Of a stretch of DNA of 64,000 bases, positions 1-11,438 are shown piece by piece. A program made the translations under genes and the position numbers. The stretch's first letter is position 1. Each line of letters begins with the position of its first letter. The DNA lies in NCBI GenBank assembly GCA_947561585.1, contig CANNZV010000274.1:186001-250000 (forward strand), in the 5' to 3' direction. The notes below the pieces were generated by a model. The model saw only the letters and a list, made by a program, of their open reading frames with translations. It was not told where the DNA came from and searched no databases. The stretch comes from Caprella mutica. Lineage: Eukaryota; Arthropoda; Malacostraca; Amphipoda; Caprellidae.

Positions 1-307
1 TTTCTTATAGATCATGTAAGTTCATTTCAGTGACAGGAGTTGCACGGACTAGCACCACACGCACACCACACGACGTCCAAACTCTCACTGAAGAAAAAGG
101 AGCAAATCATAATTTGCTAAATTGCGGATGGCAGTGAATCACACTTGTGAACTTTATAATTTGACATGGAATTAATTTGAAGGGTTTTACATGTGAAATA
201 TCAGCAGCAGAAACTACAGAGAAGGATAGAAATGATGAGAATGAGAAACAGCAATAAATGGGAAAACGTTTTATTAGACAATCGGAATATGAGAAAAATG
301 GGCAGGA
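1..307. other. Left edge, no firm feature
   Basis: A short open stretch at 193-303 (KLQRRIEMMRMRNSNKWENV) could be an exon ending before the array, but no partner exon or clear splice context supports it. Confidence 0.3.
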
Positions 308-955
308 TCGTTAGTTACCTTTTAAACTACCTTGTTAGTTACCTTTTAATCACCTTGTTAGTTACCTTTAATCACCTTGTTAGTTACCTTTTAATCACCT
401 TGTTAGTTACCTTTTACACTACCCTTTTATTTATCTTTTGAACTACCTTGTTAGTTACCTTTAATCACCTTGTTAGTTACCTTTTAATCACCTTGTTAGT
501 TACCTTTAATCACCTTGTTAGTTACCTTTTAATCACCTTGTTAGTTACCTTTAATCACCTTGTTAGTTACCTTTTACACTACCCTTTTATTTATCTTTTG
601 AACTACCTTGTTAGTTACCTTTGATCACCTTGTTAGTTACCTTTGATCACCTTGTTAGTTACCTTTGATCACCTTGTTAGTTACCTTTTAATCACCTTGT
701 TAGTTACCTTTTACACTACCCTTTTATTTATCTTTTGAACTACCTTGTTAGTTACCATTAATCACCGTGTTAGTTACTTTTAATCACCTTGTTAGTTACC
801 TTTAATCACCTTGTTAGTTACTTTTAATCACCGTGTTAGTTACTTTTGATCACCGTGTTAGTTACTTTTAATCACCTTGTTAGTTACCTTTAATCACCGT
901 GTTAGTTATCTTTAATCACCGTGTTAGTTAACTTTAATCACCTTGTTAGTTATGT
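308..955 (+). repeat. Minisatellite, about 22-bp unit with higher-order insert
   Basis: Unit CTTGTTAGTTACCTTTAATCAC with 1-bp length variants. A longer variant containing CACTACCCTTTTATTTATC recurs three times (near 412, 572 and 709), giving a higher-order pattern. Confidence 0.95.
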
Positions 956-1313
956 TGTTAAATATTTTATTATAATATCTTAGTAATACAAATTATTATA
1001 TACATGTTTCTATGAACGAAAATGTAGAACTGTAGGATAACTCAGAGCTCATCCTATTTGTTATATAAAATGAAATTATTTTCTATTAATATAATTAACA
1101 TCTCAGAAATGAGGTCCCTTTTTATTTGTAGTTATATCAATAAAAATCTGTGTAATAACTTGCTTGCTGTACCGCGGAGTGAAATCACTGTGCCTTGCTT
1201 CAAACATCAAAATTAACGATCTCACTAGTGTTTTAAGTTAAGATCACTTATTACCTAGCTATCTTCGCAAGATTGCAAAAGGTTATATTTTGGTCCGATT
1301 TACTGTTTTATTT
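956..1313. other. AT-rich spacer
   Basis: No gene or repeat recognised between two arrays. Confidence 0.5.
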
Positions 1314-1815
1314 GTAATCTTGTTATCATAAATTAATGGTAATCTTGTTTATCATAAATTAATGGTAATCTTGTTATCATAAATTAATGGTAATCTTGTT
1401 ATCATAAATTAATGATAATCTTGTTATCATAAATTAATGGTAATCTTGTTATCATTAATTAATGGTAATCTTGTTATTATAAATTAATGGTAATCTTGTT
1501 ATCATTAATTAATGGTAATCTTGTTATCATAAATTAATGGTAATCTTGTTATCATAAATTAATGGTAATCTTGTTATCATAAATTAATGGTAATCTTGTT
1601 ATCATAAATTAATGGTAATCTTGTTATCATAAATTAATGATAATCTTGATATCATAAATTAATGATAATCTTGTTATCATAAATTAATGATAATCTTGAT
1701 ATCATAAATTAATGATAATCTTGTTATCATAAATTGATGGTAATCTTGTTATCATAAATTAATGATAATCTTGATATCATAAATTAATGATAATCTTGTT
1801 ATCATAAATTAATGG
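1314..1815 (+). repeat. Minisatellite, 25-bp unit, about 20 copies
   Basis: Unit contains TAATCTTGTTATCATAAATT followed by AATGG or AATGA, with few substitutions. Confidence 0.96.
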
Positions 1816-2259
1816 CAAAATTGTTATTCGCATAACTCAAAATGTTGAACCATGGTTTACTCAATATATGTATATTAAATAAGCCATGGTTAAACCAAAT
1901 TGTCTGAAATTTGGTGAAACTATTTGTCATTACCTCAGGTGATTGACGATTGACAATCATTTGTTTTCCTGATGATATATCATACCAAGAACAAAAAATG
2001 AAGCAGCAGCAAAAGTATGCGCTCTACGAGTGTCCGTCCTGAAAACCAATGGTTAATGAATTATAAATCCCAATAGTTATTAATTATTAATTCAAATAGT
2101 AGTTAATAGTTATAGATGACATTTATGAATAGTAATTAAATATAGTTAATATTAGTCACTTAATATAACTACGAATATTTCACGATGCGGTTGATAAATT
2201 TCCCAATAGATATCGTTGGTATATTTTGGTGCTTCGTATATAGCCAATGTTGGCAAGGT
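1816..2259. other. AT-rich spacer
   Basis: No gene recognised; AT-rich with a local ATTAATAGTTATTAAT-like region near 2050-2170. Confidence 0.4.
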
Positions 2260-4136
2260 AGGCTATACAGTGTATCTAGTGTACCGAGAGAAGACTGGTG
2301 TGTCAGTGTATACTCTACAGTGTACCTGGTGTACCGAGATAAGACTGGTGTGTCAGTGTATACTCTACAGTGTACCTGGTGTACCGAGAGAAGACTGGTG
2401 TGTCAGTGTATACTCTACAGTGTATCTAGTGTACCGAGAGAAGACTGGTGTGTCAGTGTGTACTCTACAGTGTACCTAGAGTACCGAGAGAAGACTGGTG
2501 TGTCAGTGTATACTCTACAGTGTATTTAGTGTACCGAGAGAAGACTGGTGTGTCAGTGTATACTCTACAGTGTACCTGGTGTACCGAGATAAGACTGGTG
2601 TGTCAGTGTATACTCTACAGTGTATCTGGTGTACCGAGAGAAGACTGGTGTGTCAGTGTATACTCTACAGTGTATCTAGTGTACCGAGAGAAGACTGGTG
2701 TGTCAGTGTATACTCTACAGTATATCTAGTGTACCGAGAGAAGACTGGTGTGTCAGTGTATACTCTACAGTGTATCTAGTGTACCGAGAGAAGACTGGTG
2801 TGTCAGTGTATACTCTACAGTATATCTAGTGTACCGAGAGAAGACTGGTGTGTCAGTGTATACTCTACAGTGTACCTGGTGTACCGAGATAAGACTGGTG
2901 TGTCAGTGTATACTCTACAGTGTATCTGGTGTACCGAGAGAAGACTGGTGTGTCAGTGTATACTCTACAGTGTACCTGGTGTACCGAGAGAAGACTGGTG
3001 TGTCAGTGTGTACTCTACAGTGTACATAGAGTACCGAGAGAAGACTGGTGTGTCAGTGTATACTCTACAGTGTATCTGGTGTACCGAGAGAAGACTGGTG
3101 TGTCAGTGTATACTCTACAGTGTACCTGGTGTACCGAGAGAAGACTGGTGTGTCAGTGTGTACTCTACAGTGTACATAGAGTACCGAGAGAAGACTGGTG
3201 TGTCAGTGTATACTCTACAGTGTACCTGGTGTACCGAGAGAAGACTGGTGTGTCAGTGTGTACTCTACAGTGTACATAGAGTACCGAGAGAAGACTGGTG
3301 TGTCAGTGTATACTCTACAGTGTATCTAGTGTACCGAGAGAAGACTGGTGTGTCAGTGTATACTCTACAGTGTATCTAGTGTACCGAGAGAAGACTGGTG
3401 TGTCAGTGTATACTCTACAGTGTACCTGGTGTACCGAGAGAAGACTGTTGTGTCAGTATATACTCTACAGTGTAGCTGGTGTACCGAGAGAAGACTGGTG
3501 TGTCAGTGTATACTCTACAGTGTATCTAGTGTACCGAAAGAAGACTGGTGTGTCAGTGTATACTCTACAGTGTATCTAGTGTACCGAGAGAAGACTGTTG
3601 TGTCAGTGTATACTCTACAGTGTACCTGGTGTACCGAGAGAAGACTGGTGTGTAAGTGTACACTCTACAGTGTATCTGGTGTACCGAGAGAAGACTGGTG
3701 TGTCAGTGTGTACTCTACAGTGTACCTGGTGTACCGAGAGAAGACTGGTGTGTAAGTGTACACTCTACAGTGTACCTGGCGTACCGAGAGAAGACTGGTG
3801 TGTCAGTGTATACTCTACAGTGTACCTGGTGTACCGAGAGAAGACTGGTGTGTCAGTGTGTACTCTACAGTGTACCTGGTGTACCGAGAGAAGACTGGTG
3901 TGTAAGTGTACACTCTACAGTGTATCTGGTGTACCGAGAGAAGACTGGTGTGTCAGGGTACACTCTACAGTGTACCTGGTGTACCGAGAGAAGACTGGTG
4001 TGTAAGTGTACACTCTACAGTGTATCTGGTGTACCGAGAGAAGACTGGTGTGTCAGGGTACACTCTACAGTGTACCTGGTGTACCGAGAGAAGACTGGTG
4101 TGTCAGGGTACACTCTACAGTGTACCTGGTGTACCG
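2260..4136 (+). repeat. Minisatellite, 50-bp unit, about 37 copies
   Basis: Unit contains TGTACCGAGAGAAGACTGGT and GTCAGTGTATACTCTACAG. Point variants (CCTGGT, TCTAGT, CATAGA; CAGGGTACAC near the right end) recur in blocks. All three plus frames stay open for long stretches because the unit lacks stops and its length is not divisible by three; these frames are not genes. Confidence 0.97.
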
Positions 4137-4372
4137 AATCCTAAATCGTATTTTCTGGTTTAGTGAAAATTCGGAATCGATTATGGCGTTTTCTATATTT
4201 TTTTACTGGATATTTTCTATTGGGTATGAAAATGAATACTAATTATTTAGAATTGTTTGATACATTTTCCCCATCATTCGTTCATTGAAGGAATAATCTA
4301 CTTACTTTATGTTATTAACATCACAACAATCACAATCAGAAGGTGTTTGTAGATCGCTCTCCAGACGTAATT
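4137..4372. other. Spacer left of the reductase gene
   Basis: Unique-looking AT-rich sequence, no gene seen. Confidence 0.4.
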
Positions 4373-4583
4373 AGGATAAGTTCCGAGTTATCGAACAGTT
4401 CCACATTTTCGGTCTTATATGATAAAAGTATACACTAATTATTATTTGATTTTTTTAAATGGTATTTATGATACCTGGAGGTATATTGGATACCAATAGA
4501 AATGAAAGTTAAATATTGAATAGTATATTCTTTCTTTTATATAATAAAAAATTTGGTACCGTCCGATAACTCGAAACTTACTA
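4373..4583. mobile_element. MITE-A copy 1
   Basis: Left end AAGTTCCGAGTTATCGAACA and a right inverted match ending CTCGAAACTTACT. The centre has a palindromic TGATACCTGGAGGTATA. It lies just upstream of the reductase start. Confidence 0.8.
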
Positions 4584-4735
4584 GGTATAACATTTATTCG
4601 AAGGAAATTTTAAATTTTTAGTCCTACTATCTATTTCTCATATCCAATAGGTACAATCAGTAACTTTTTATCACAATGTAGGTTTCAGAGAATATATTCG
4701 TAACTTCGAAAGTAAAAATTTGACATCACTTTCAA

Positions 4736-4823
4736 ATGTCTTCCGTTAGCAGCGCCATCTGTGACAGTCACGAGAAACACGTGACTTTGTCTAACAATGT
4801 TCAGATGCCTTTACTTGGTCTGG
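4736..4823 (+). CDS. Aldo-keto reductase exon 1
   Basis: Codes residues 1-29 plus one base. It ends LSNNVQMPLLGLG, the family's first strand, at donor GTAAGT (4824). Confidence 0.85.
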
Positions 4824-7800
4824 GTAAGTAGACGGTAACTTATTATCGATAGTTTAGCCTATTTCATGTATTTTTGGAGGTTGCCATCTTGAATCGTGGG
4901 CAGCTGTTAAGATACTGAGGAAGACTCTTTTCCTAATCATTTTGGACTCAGTCATATATAAGTAATTTGATGACGAGCTGCAGTCGAACGTCCCAAACGA
5001 TTGATTTTGGTTTCAGTGTGGTTAGGTTGAGATCAGAGTTTCACTCGAAATAGTAAGTGGGCTCGATTGGTAATGATGTAACAATAATAAAATCTGGAAA
5101 TATTTCTGTTAACTTTGGGAAATAGGAAGATATACATATATCAGAAAGCGTCCATGCTGAATTCAATAAGAGTTCCCAATGTTCCAATTTTATTCGCAAG
5201 AAGGAATGGCCTCTTTCATAACCAGGTTTAAAAAATATTTTTGGTATCCTCACATTCCTTGGTAAGTGACTGTATTCACAGAGTAGCTTTTCTGCATCCA
5301 TGAGTATTGTCACCCTCTGGTGGTAGGTGACTTTGTTCTTGGAGCCACTTTCCCTATTGGCTACTTCTTTCAGTCCCTTGTATTTTATTTCCTTTTGACG
5401 TGAGCGATATGACTTTTGGTTCTGAAAAAACTAGACGTCAAATCTCCTACTAAATTAAATAGTTGAGAAATCAGTTGCCCACAAGATTTTGTTGGCTCCA
5501 GCATCTGAAGACTATTTGCCAAACGTCTCCAGTTTGTAATAGACACCAATTATGAACAGAGCGAGTAAATATATCATATTTACAATCGCTATATATCATT
5601 CATGTATTGTTTCAATATAATATTAATATGGGTAAAGATATATGTTGTTTCAATTTGTGTCTATTTATGCGATTAGTTAAAAAGTTAAACGATTACTGAT
5701 AGACGAAATGGTTGATCTTTTCAGGAACATCTCACAGTGGCGGTTTCTCTCACGATACGCTGGTGTTCGCATTGCATGACTGTGGCTACCGACTCATAGA
5801 CACTGCCAAGAGGTACGGCGTCGAAGCTAACATTGCTAAGGCTGTTCAGGTGAGCCTATACTGTTTAGGCCTATGGCGCTTTGTAGGCTTTATGAAAATA
5901 GACTGATTAGAAATTTTCAGATTGGAAAGGAGGGATTTAACCAAGAATTTGGTTATTGGACTATCAGATTTCAATATTTTTGTGACGTATCTTTTATTTA
6001 ACTTTAAAAATCCAAAACTAATATCTCGTAATTTTGTATTGAGATGGTAGTTTATAAATTCTAAAATAGAATAATGTTACTCATTTTAATATCATCTTTC
6101 AGGAATCTGAAGTAAAGAGAGAAGACGTTTTTCTATCCACCAAATGTTGGCCCACAGATTACGGCACGGACACCACAACACAGGCCTTCAATGGATCGTG
6201 TGAAAGATTACAAACTGAATATTTAGGTATGCAAGTTTATTTAGTGAGTATCTAACTAAGATTAGAATAGTATCTAGTGTTTGTCACTAAAAAACGGTCA
6301 TAACCACAATTCGGCACTGAATTTCCTATGACGCATGAACGAAATGGAAATTCGATTTCTCATTTATAATCACCAAATCTAACAGCCATATATCACTCAG
6401 TCTGGCGAAAAAAGCGGGTAGGTCCAAAAGCAGTTATTGAGAAAATTGCTTTCAAAGTTTGCAAATGCGTTCAGCAAATCACTGAACAGATAGATTCACT
6501 CTACACATACCCCTTTTTTCACCATCATAGTAGACCGTTCTAGCAACCTTTTAGCAGTCATAACTCATTTTGACCATTTTTGGATTGTTCTCTTTTTCGC
6601 CAGCATGAGTGATATATCCTTCCATTCGCAGACCTGTACCTCCTCCATTGGCCTGTTGTCAGTTCGCTTTGCACCGATAGACCTAAATTACTCAGGCAAA
6701 CTTGGAGAGAACTCGAGGTAGGAATGCTAAAGAACATTCTTGATTTCAAATTCCAATTTCAGAATAAGAAACTATCCATGACCTATAGTCCTATATTATA
6801 TGAAGTATGTATCACATCTGGGATAAAATTGGACTAGTTGGCTACAAAAGATTAATGATTATTAGGGCAATATTACGTTGGATCGCTTTTACTTATTGAC
6901 AGCACTTTATTCTATTTCTGACATTTTATTTTTCTGTTAAAAGAAATGTCGTAAATTTAAATGATTAAACTTTAATCAAATTTAATTTCATCTTTCCTGG
7001 CATTCAAAATTGCAGAAACCTAGCATGTGTCTCCAACAGATATAGAAGACAATACTTTCTCCACATTACACTAAAGTTTCCTATTCATTTTAATGTTCTA
7101 AATAACGTATTGCAGTTGTTATTAGATGCAGAGAGAGTGAGAGCTATAGGAGTTAGTAACTTCACCAGGGAAGATCTGGACATTTTACTGGACGATGAAG
7201 AACTGAGTATCTGTCCGCACGTCAACCAATGCGAATTTCATCCTTACCACAACAAAAAGGATATTCGGAACCATTGTCAGGAACTGGGAATTCAATTCCA
7301 GGTACTTGTTGATTTTTAAAAGATCTTGGTGATAGTTTTGTTTGCTTTACTTATTAAAATTACTTTTTTCAATTTACTTTCAGGGTTTCTGCCCGTTAGG
7401 TAGCGGTACTTTGCTCAAAGATCCTCTCTTGAACAAAATAGCATCTAGATGCGGCAAGTCTGTTTCTCAGGTTCTCATAAGATGGAATGTTCAGCAGAAT
7501 GTTGTCTGTATACCTAAATCTACGAAAAAGGAACGGGTGCTGGAAAACAGTCAGGTTTGTACTGTAAGAAGTCCAAGAAACAATAAGTTTGGATGGAATT
7601 CTAAAATTTGGCTGAATCTGCAGTAAATTCGGAACCAAAGAATTTCAGATTTTTTTTAAAATAAAATAGCTAGATTTAGAAATAAATGTGTTTTTCTATG
7701 AGATTTTATCATTAACTCATAACTTAATAAGTCCAATCCAGTTCAGTATCTTGTTAGGTATAGGCTTATCAACGCCACCCAGGACTAATGGCATAGATGC

Positions 7801-10250
7801 TGCACCCCCACCGTCAGCCCCCCCCCACACCTATATTCCACCACCCTGTGATCTTCCTCTCACCGCTCTTCCTCACTACAAGTAGGCCTTCATCCCATCT
7901 CCCCTCTCCCCAAAACACAAAACCTGCTCCACACTCTCCAACCCACATCTCACTCTCAAATCCCTCAGACCCTCACACTCAACTAAAAAAATACTCTAAC
8001 GTCTCTTCCTCCAACTCACACTCACTGTCTAACCTCCAACAAACCTCCTCCTCCAATTCAACCTGAGACAGTCCGCCCTTGCTCTGAACAGCAACACCGA
8101 TCCCCACCCATTATCATAGCAACTTTCCCCTCCTATCCTCTCCTTCATCTCATAGTAATGTCTCAAAGCCAGTCTGTATTTCGTGGTAAATTCCACCGAC
8201 ATATCGGTGGAATTTACCACGAAATACAGACTGGTCTCAAAGTACGCTTTCCTCTCACTCCCTCTCGCCATCTACCATGTTCCCATTCATTTATCCTCTC
8301 TACAATCTGCTCCTTGGACAGGTCTCCCACCTGCTGCCTATCAAGTCCCAACTCATCCATGTACCCACCAACCACCCTAAACCAACCACCACTTCCCCCT
8401 CTCACATCACCAGCATCAACTATCCTCCTCAGCAACCCATTCTCACCTTCCATCATATGCTTTACAAACAAAATCTTCCCTTTCATGTCTCTAGGAGTCA
8501 CTCCAGAGCACGCTACCTCTCCCTGTAGAGCCGCTGAAGCGGCATATCCAGGTGCTCCAAAAATTATCCTCCAGACTCCATTTTCCACCCGCTGCAATCT
8601 CTCTTTCTCTCCCTTCCTCCACACCATCACATCTCCTCCACTCAAAACTCCCGGCAAAATCACACTCTTCCAAAACACCTTCCCTATTGTCATCCTCTCG
8701 CATGCCCTGGACACCACCGAAAAAGTAAAGTTACTCATTCTCTCCGCCAGCTTCAACTTCCTCTACCTATTCTCCCTAAAACAATCGCGCTTGGATACCA
8801 CTTCCGCTCCCAGGTATCTCATCCTGTCCACAACCTCCACTCCACCCACCATTCCACCATCTGGTTTCTCCCCATTAAATACCATGCACACTGTCTTCCT
8901 TCTGTTAATTCTCATTCCAAATCCCTCCGCCACCTCAGCCAGCGTCCTCACCATCTCCCCGGCCTCACCCACACTGCATTTTGAGAAGGCTTTTGATAGT
9001 GTGGATAGGAGGGCGTTGGTCACAGCGTTGGAATATTACAGGTGTGACTCTAGAGTGATAGACGTGGTGGTTAATTTGTATGGAGGAGATAAGACTGAGA
9101 TTTGGAGAGAAGGCAGAAAGATTGGGAAACAGAGATAGGAAGGGGCATCAGGAAAGGCTGCATTGGGTCCCCACAACTCTTTTTGATGGTTGTGGGGATG
9201 CTGATTGAGAGGATTCTAAGAGAGGGACTGGGATGCAGAGTGAGGGGAATGTACATACCAGTGCTGTTCTACGCGGATGATGGGTTGTTGATGGCGGGTA
9301 GTGTGGGTGAGGCCACCAAACTCTCTCAACCTATAATTCTCCTCCATACACCACCCCAACAAAAACAAATTCTCCTCCATTCTGCCCTCCGTAAATCCTG
9401 CCTGCATGTAACCAACTCTCGCATCACTCATCACCTGTGCCACCAAACGCTCCTTCAACATCCCCATGAACACCTTATACCCCACATTCGTCAAAGCTAT
9501 TGGTGTGTTCACCTTTTGTTGGTTGGTTGGCAACCTACATAAATCAAAGTTAAAGGGTTTAGTAGTTTCGAAACTGAATAGATCTACTATTTGTAGCTTT
9601 ACTTACTTTAATTACCATAATTTATATTTTAAAGTATTGCTTCAGTTATAAATGACGATGTTACATAGAATATACTCCCCATTTTCAGTATAGTGTCTAT
9701 TGTGTATACTGTAACGCGTATTACCAACTTTCAATGAGGGTGTGGCAGATTCAAAACCACAGTCTTGAAGATTCCATAGGTTTTTCCGAAGATAACCTCT
9801 TAGAAACTTATGAATTAGATGTCCTTCCTGGACCCCCTATCTTTTGTTGTCAAATCTATCCTAAAGTAGTCCAACTACATTAGATCTCCTCTATAGTGAA
9901 TGTAGAGTCCTGAGTAAGAGAATTACCCAATATAGCGAACAAATTCTCTTTAGTCTACCATAAAATAGCTATCAGTTTTAAAAACTGATGCTATTAAAAT
10001 AAAAATCACCATATTGGGTGGTTCTCTTACTCAGGACTACATTCACTATGGAGATCTACTGTGCCCGAACTTTACTCCATCTATGAATTTACCTCCTTCG
10101 CCGTTTCTTCAGGTTTTCGACTTCAGTTTATCCCCAGAAGAGATGGATGAACTTAGTTCCTTTCCTCAGTCTCTCAATGTATTCGACAGGGATACTATCC
10201 AACACAAAGTGGATAATCCGCAGCCTGATGGATACAAGCTAACGCAGTGA
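4736..10250 (+). CDS. Aldo-keto reductase, complete seven-exon gene (305 aa)
   Basis: This encodes a cytosolic NADPH-dependent oxidoreductase of the aldo-keto reductase superfamily, which reduces carbonyl substrates on a TIM barrel; the substrate cannot be read from sequence. Exons are 4736-4823, 5725-5849, 6103-6226, 6632-6717, 7116-7301, 7384-7554 and 10113-10250; phases join without a break to 918 nt. The catalytic tetrad is visible: D55 and Y60 in RLIDTAKRYG, K85 in FLSTKCWP, H118 in DLYLLHWP. AIGVSNFTRED (about 153-163), NQCEFHPY and IPKS (246-249) followed by R254 and EN (257-258) match the family's substrate and NADP-binding segments. The first ATG follows an in-frame TGA at 4721-4723. 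About 305 aa is normal for the family. The style resembles the bacterial-like AKR5/YtbE group more than vertebrate AKR1, but that is impression only. It converges with JMJD4, and its last intron holds a retrotransposon. Confidence 0.93.
5041..5421 (-). CDS. Hypothetical antisense open frame in reductase intron 1
   Basis: A continuous minus-strand frame of 126 codons runs from a possible acceptor (TTTTTTCAG, exon would begin at 5421) to a stop at 5041, inside intron 1 of the aldo-keto reductase. The first ATG inside it is at 5313. The product is mixed in composition (RVTILMDAEKLLCEY, PKIFFKPGYERGHSFL) with no repeat character, so it looks more coding than most frames here. I do not recognise it. 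It could be the last exon of an antisense gene, a transposon-derived fragment, or chance. Confidence 0.3.
   Translation of the reverse strand, partial: NQKSYRSRQKEIKYKGLKEVANRESGSKNKVTYHQRVTILMDAEKLLCEYSHLPRNVRIPKIFFKPGYERGHSFLRIKLEHWELLLNSAWTLSDICISSYFPKLTEIFPDFIIVTSLPIEPTYYFE
5725..5849 (+). CDS. Aldo-keto reductase exon 2
   Basis: Acceptor TTTTCAG, donor GTGAGC. Carries catalytic D55 and Y60 in RLIDTAKRYG. Confidence 0.93.
6103..6226 (+). CDS. Aldo-keto reductase exon 3
   Basis: Acceptor CTTTCAG, donor GTATGC. Carries catalytic K85 in EDVFLSTKCWP. Confidence 0.93.
6632..6717 (+). CDS. Aldo-keto reductase exon 4
   Basis: Acceptor TTCGCAG, donor GTAGGA. Carries H118 in DLYLLHWP and ends WRELE. 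Confidence 0.92.
7116..7301 (+). CDS. Aldo-keto reductase exon 5
   Basis: Acceptor TATTGCAG, donor GTACTT. Reads VRAIGVSNFTREDL and NQCEFHPY, the family's middle signature. Confidence 0.94.
7384..7554 (+). CDS. Aldo-keto reductase exon 6
   Basis: Acceptor CTTTCAG, donor GTTTGT. Reads PLGSGTLLKDP, QVLIRWNVQ and IPKST, the cofactor-binding C-terminal half of the barrel. Confidence 0.94.
8169..8234. mobile_element. 66-bp near-perfect palindromic insertion with 8-bp target duplication
   Basis: Begins CCAGTCTGTATTTCGTGG and is its own reverse complement apart from one base pair beside the centre (31-bp arms). Flanked by direct repeats TCTCAAAG at 8161-8168 and 8235-8242. It lies in the retrotransposon reading frame; the 74 added bases (66+8) explain the frame change between the minus-strand frames on either side. 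Confidence 0.85.
8978..9299 (+). mobile_element. Inverted palm segment of the retrotransposon
   Basis: Plus-strand reading FEKAFDSVDRRALVTALEYY through YADDGLLMAGS, in the opposite sense to the rest of the element. It is bounded by inverted 15-bp copies: GGCCTCACCCACACT at 8963-8977 and AGTGTGGGTGAGGCC at 9300-9314. Confidence 0.85.
9541..10112. other. Right part of the last reductase intron
   Basis: Contains an inverted pair (ATTCTCTTACTCAGGACT-type text near 9900-9930 and 10018-10050, about 30 bp arms), suggesting a small fold-back. No coding sequence apart from exon 7 at its end. Confidence 0.4.
10113..10250 (+). CDS. Aldo-keto reductase exon 7 (terminal)
   Basis: Acceptor TTCTTCAG, then VFDFSLSPEEMDELSSF, the typical last helix of the family. 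Stop TGA at 10248-10250. Confidence 0.92.
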   Translation, partial: VFDFSLSPEEMDELSSFPQSLNVFDRDTIQHKVDNPQPDGYKLTQ

Positions 10251-10394
10251 TACCTACAGTTGGATATTAATGGATAACGGTATTATTTCTTGAGAGAAAA
10301 ATAATAGTAAAATTGAAAGCAATTAAATTTTGTGATGAGATTGCTTATATAAAAATAATATTTTTCAGTTTAAAAACATAACTCTTCTCTTTAT

Positions 10395-10400
10395 AATAAA
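10395..10400 (+). promoter_or_regulatory. Candidate polyadenylation signal of the aldo-keto reductase gene
   Basis: AATAAA 145 bases after the stop codon, the first canonical hexamer downstream. AT-rich context makes chance occurrence likely. Confidence 0.4.
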
Positions 10401-10674
10401 TTTTGTTAATTTTAGGGTATTTATTTTTGCTGCCACAAAAGCTATAAAGCTTGACCAAAGTTTTGATCATTGTAAGATAGAAAGGATTATGATTTAATTA
10501 TATGAGTCGATGTTAATCAAAAAATTAAGGATTTTTAAAAATTGTTTAGGGTAATTATCAAAAAATTCACTTTTAATTGTACATGATGAAAAAAATATGT
10601 ATGAGAAAGCGGATAAGATTACTTCATTTGACCTCTAATAATTTTAGTGTGAGAATTTGTATATGGTTATTTCC

Positions 10675-10910
10675 GAGTTATCGAACGATTCCACATTTTC
10701 GGTCAAGAAAAAAATATTATTTCACTTTTATTATTTTTTATGATCATTATATATTTCTATTGTTTTACTTTAATTTTAATTGGTATCCAATCCACGATAC
10801 CTGCAGCTGTATCATGGCTACCAATTAAATTATAAGTCATATGATAATTAATATCATTTTTATTACATGATCGAAAATGCAGAATCATCCGATAACGTGG
10901 AACTTATCCT
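10675..10910. mobile_element. MITE-A copy 2
   Basis: Ends TTCCGAGTTATCGAACGATT and, inverted, GATAACGTGGAACTTATCCT. The core GATACCTGCAGCTGTATC is palindromic. Lies between the converging reductase and JMJD4 genes. Confidence 0.85.
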
Positions 10911-11241
10911 AACAATTCATTATAATTACAGTTATTACAAAAAGAATAGAGAAATTTTGATATTATGAATATTTTCATTATCAGTTTTAAAAAATCAGAT
11001 CAGGTAAATTTCATATGTTCTGTATTAAAATATTTCAATGTTTTGATGCCTATTATATAATAACCTTCTGCAATTTTCATACGCTATTTAATTTGTATCT
11101 GATAATAGTAAGTTCAATCTATTAAAAAAATATTTTTTTTTATATATAAAAAAATAATTTTTATCTAAAAACTAATTTTTTAATTTAAAAATAGTTATTT
11201 TTGATAATAAAAACACACTATCTATTTAATTCTTTAATTCA

Positions 11242-11438
11242 TTAAACATTATATATTATATCTTCTATTTGGTCTATCATTTCCGATGGGTGTTGTTGCT
11301 CATTGTTGAACAGTCCCATCTCTTCCACCCTGTTATCGTTCACCAGACTCATGAGGCTGAGCCTGAGCTTCTTGAGGTCGTACAAAGTGTGGTGACGACC
11401 CTGGTGGTGACCATCCAAAGTAACTACATTTTCATCAC
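11242..11438 (-). CDS. JMJD4: JMJD4 exon 8 (terminal)
   Basis: Acceptor CTTTTTTAG. Reads DENVVTLDGHHQGRHHTLYD and LSLMSLVNDNRVEEMGLF, then stop TAA at 11244-11242. The pattern fits the JMJD4 tail. Confidence 0.82.

Larger units (their letters stand above)
7770..9540 (-). mobile_element. Degenerate non-LTR retrotransposon (RT region), internally inverted
   Basis: Minus-strand frames from about 9533 to 9310 read PIALTNVGYKVFMGMLKERL and QAGFTEGRMEENLFLL, the first part of a non-LTR reverse transcriptase. From about 8970 downward the minus strand continues with RINRRKTVCMVFNGE, RMRYLGAEVVSKRD and GMLKERL-type downstream RT text, ending near 7960 with VECEGLRDLR, like the post-RT cysteine/histidine region. 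The segment between lies on the plus strand: FEKAFDSVDRR (motif A) and FYADDGLLMAGS (motif C). The copy is therefore 5' truncated, palm-inverted and frameshifted, so inactive. It sits in the last intron of the aldo-keto reductase. Clade not assigned. Confidence 0.85.

Noticed and set aside
8158..9138. 326-codon plus frame across the retrotransposon
   Set aside because: Mostly the antisense shadow of the minus-strand reverse transcriptase; only its end (FEKAFDSVDRR) is genuine, and that part is the inverted segment.
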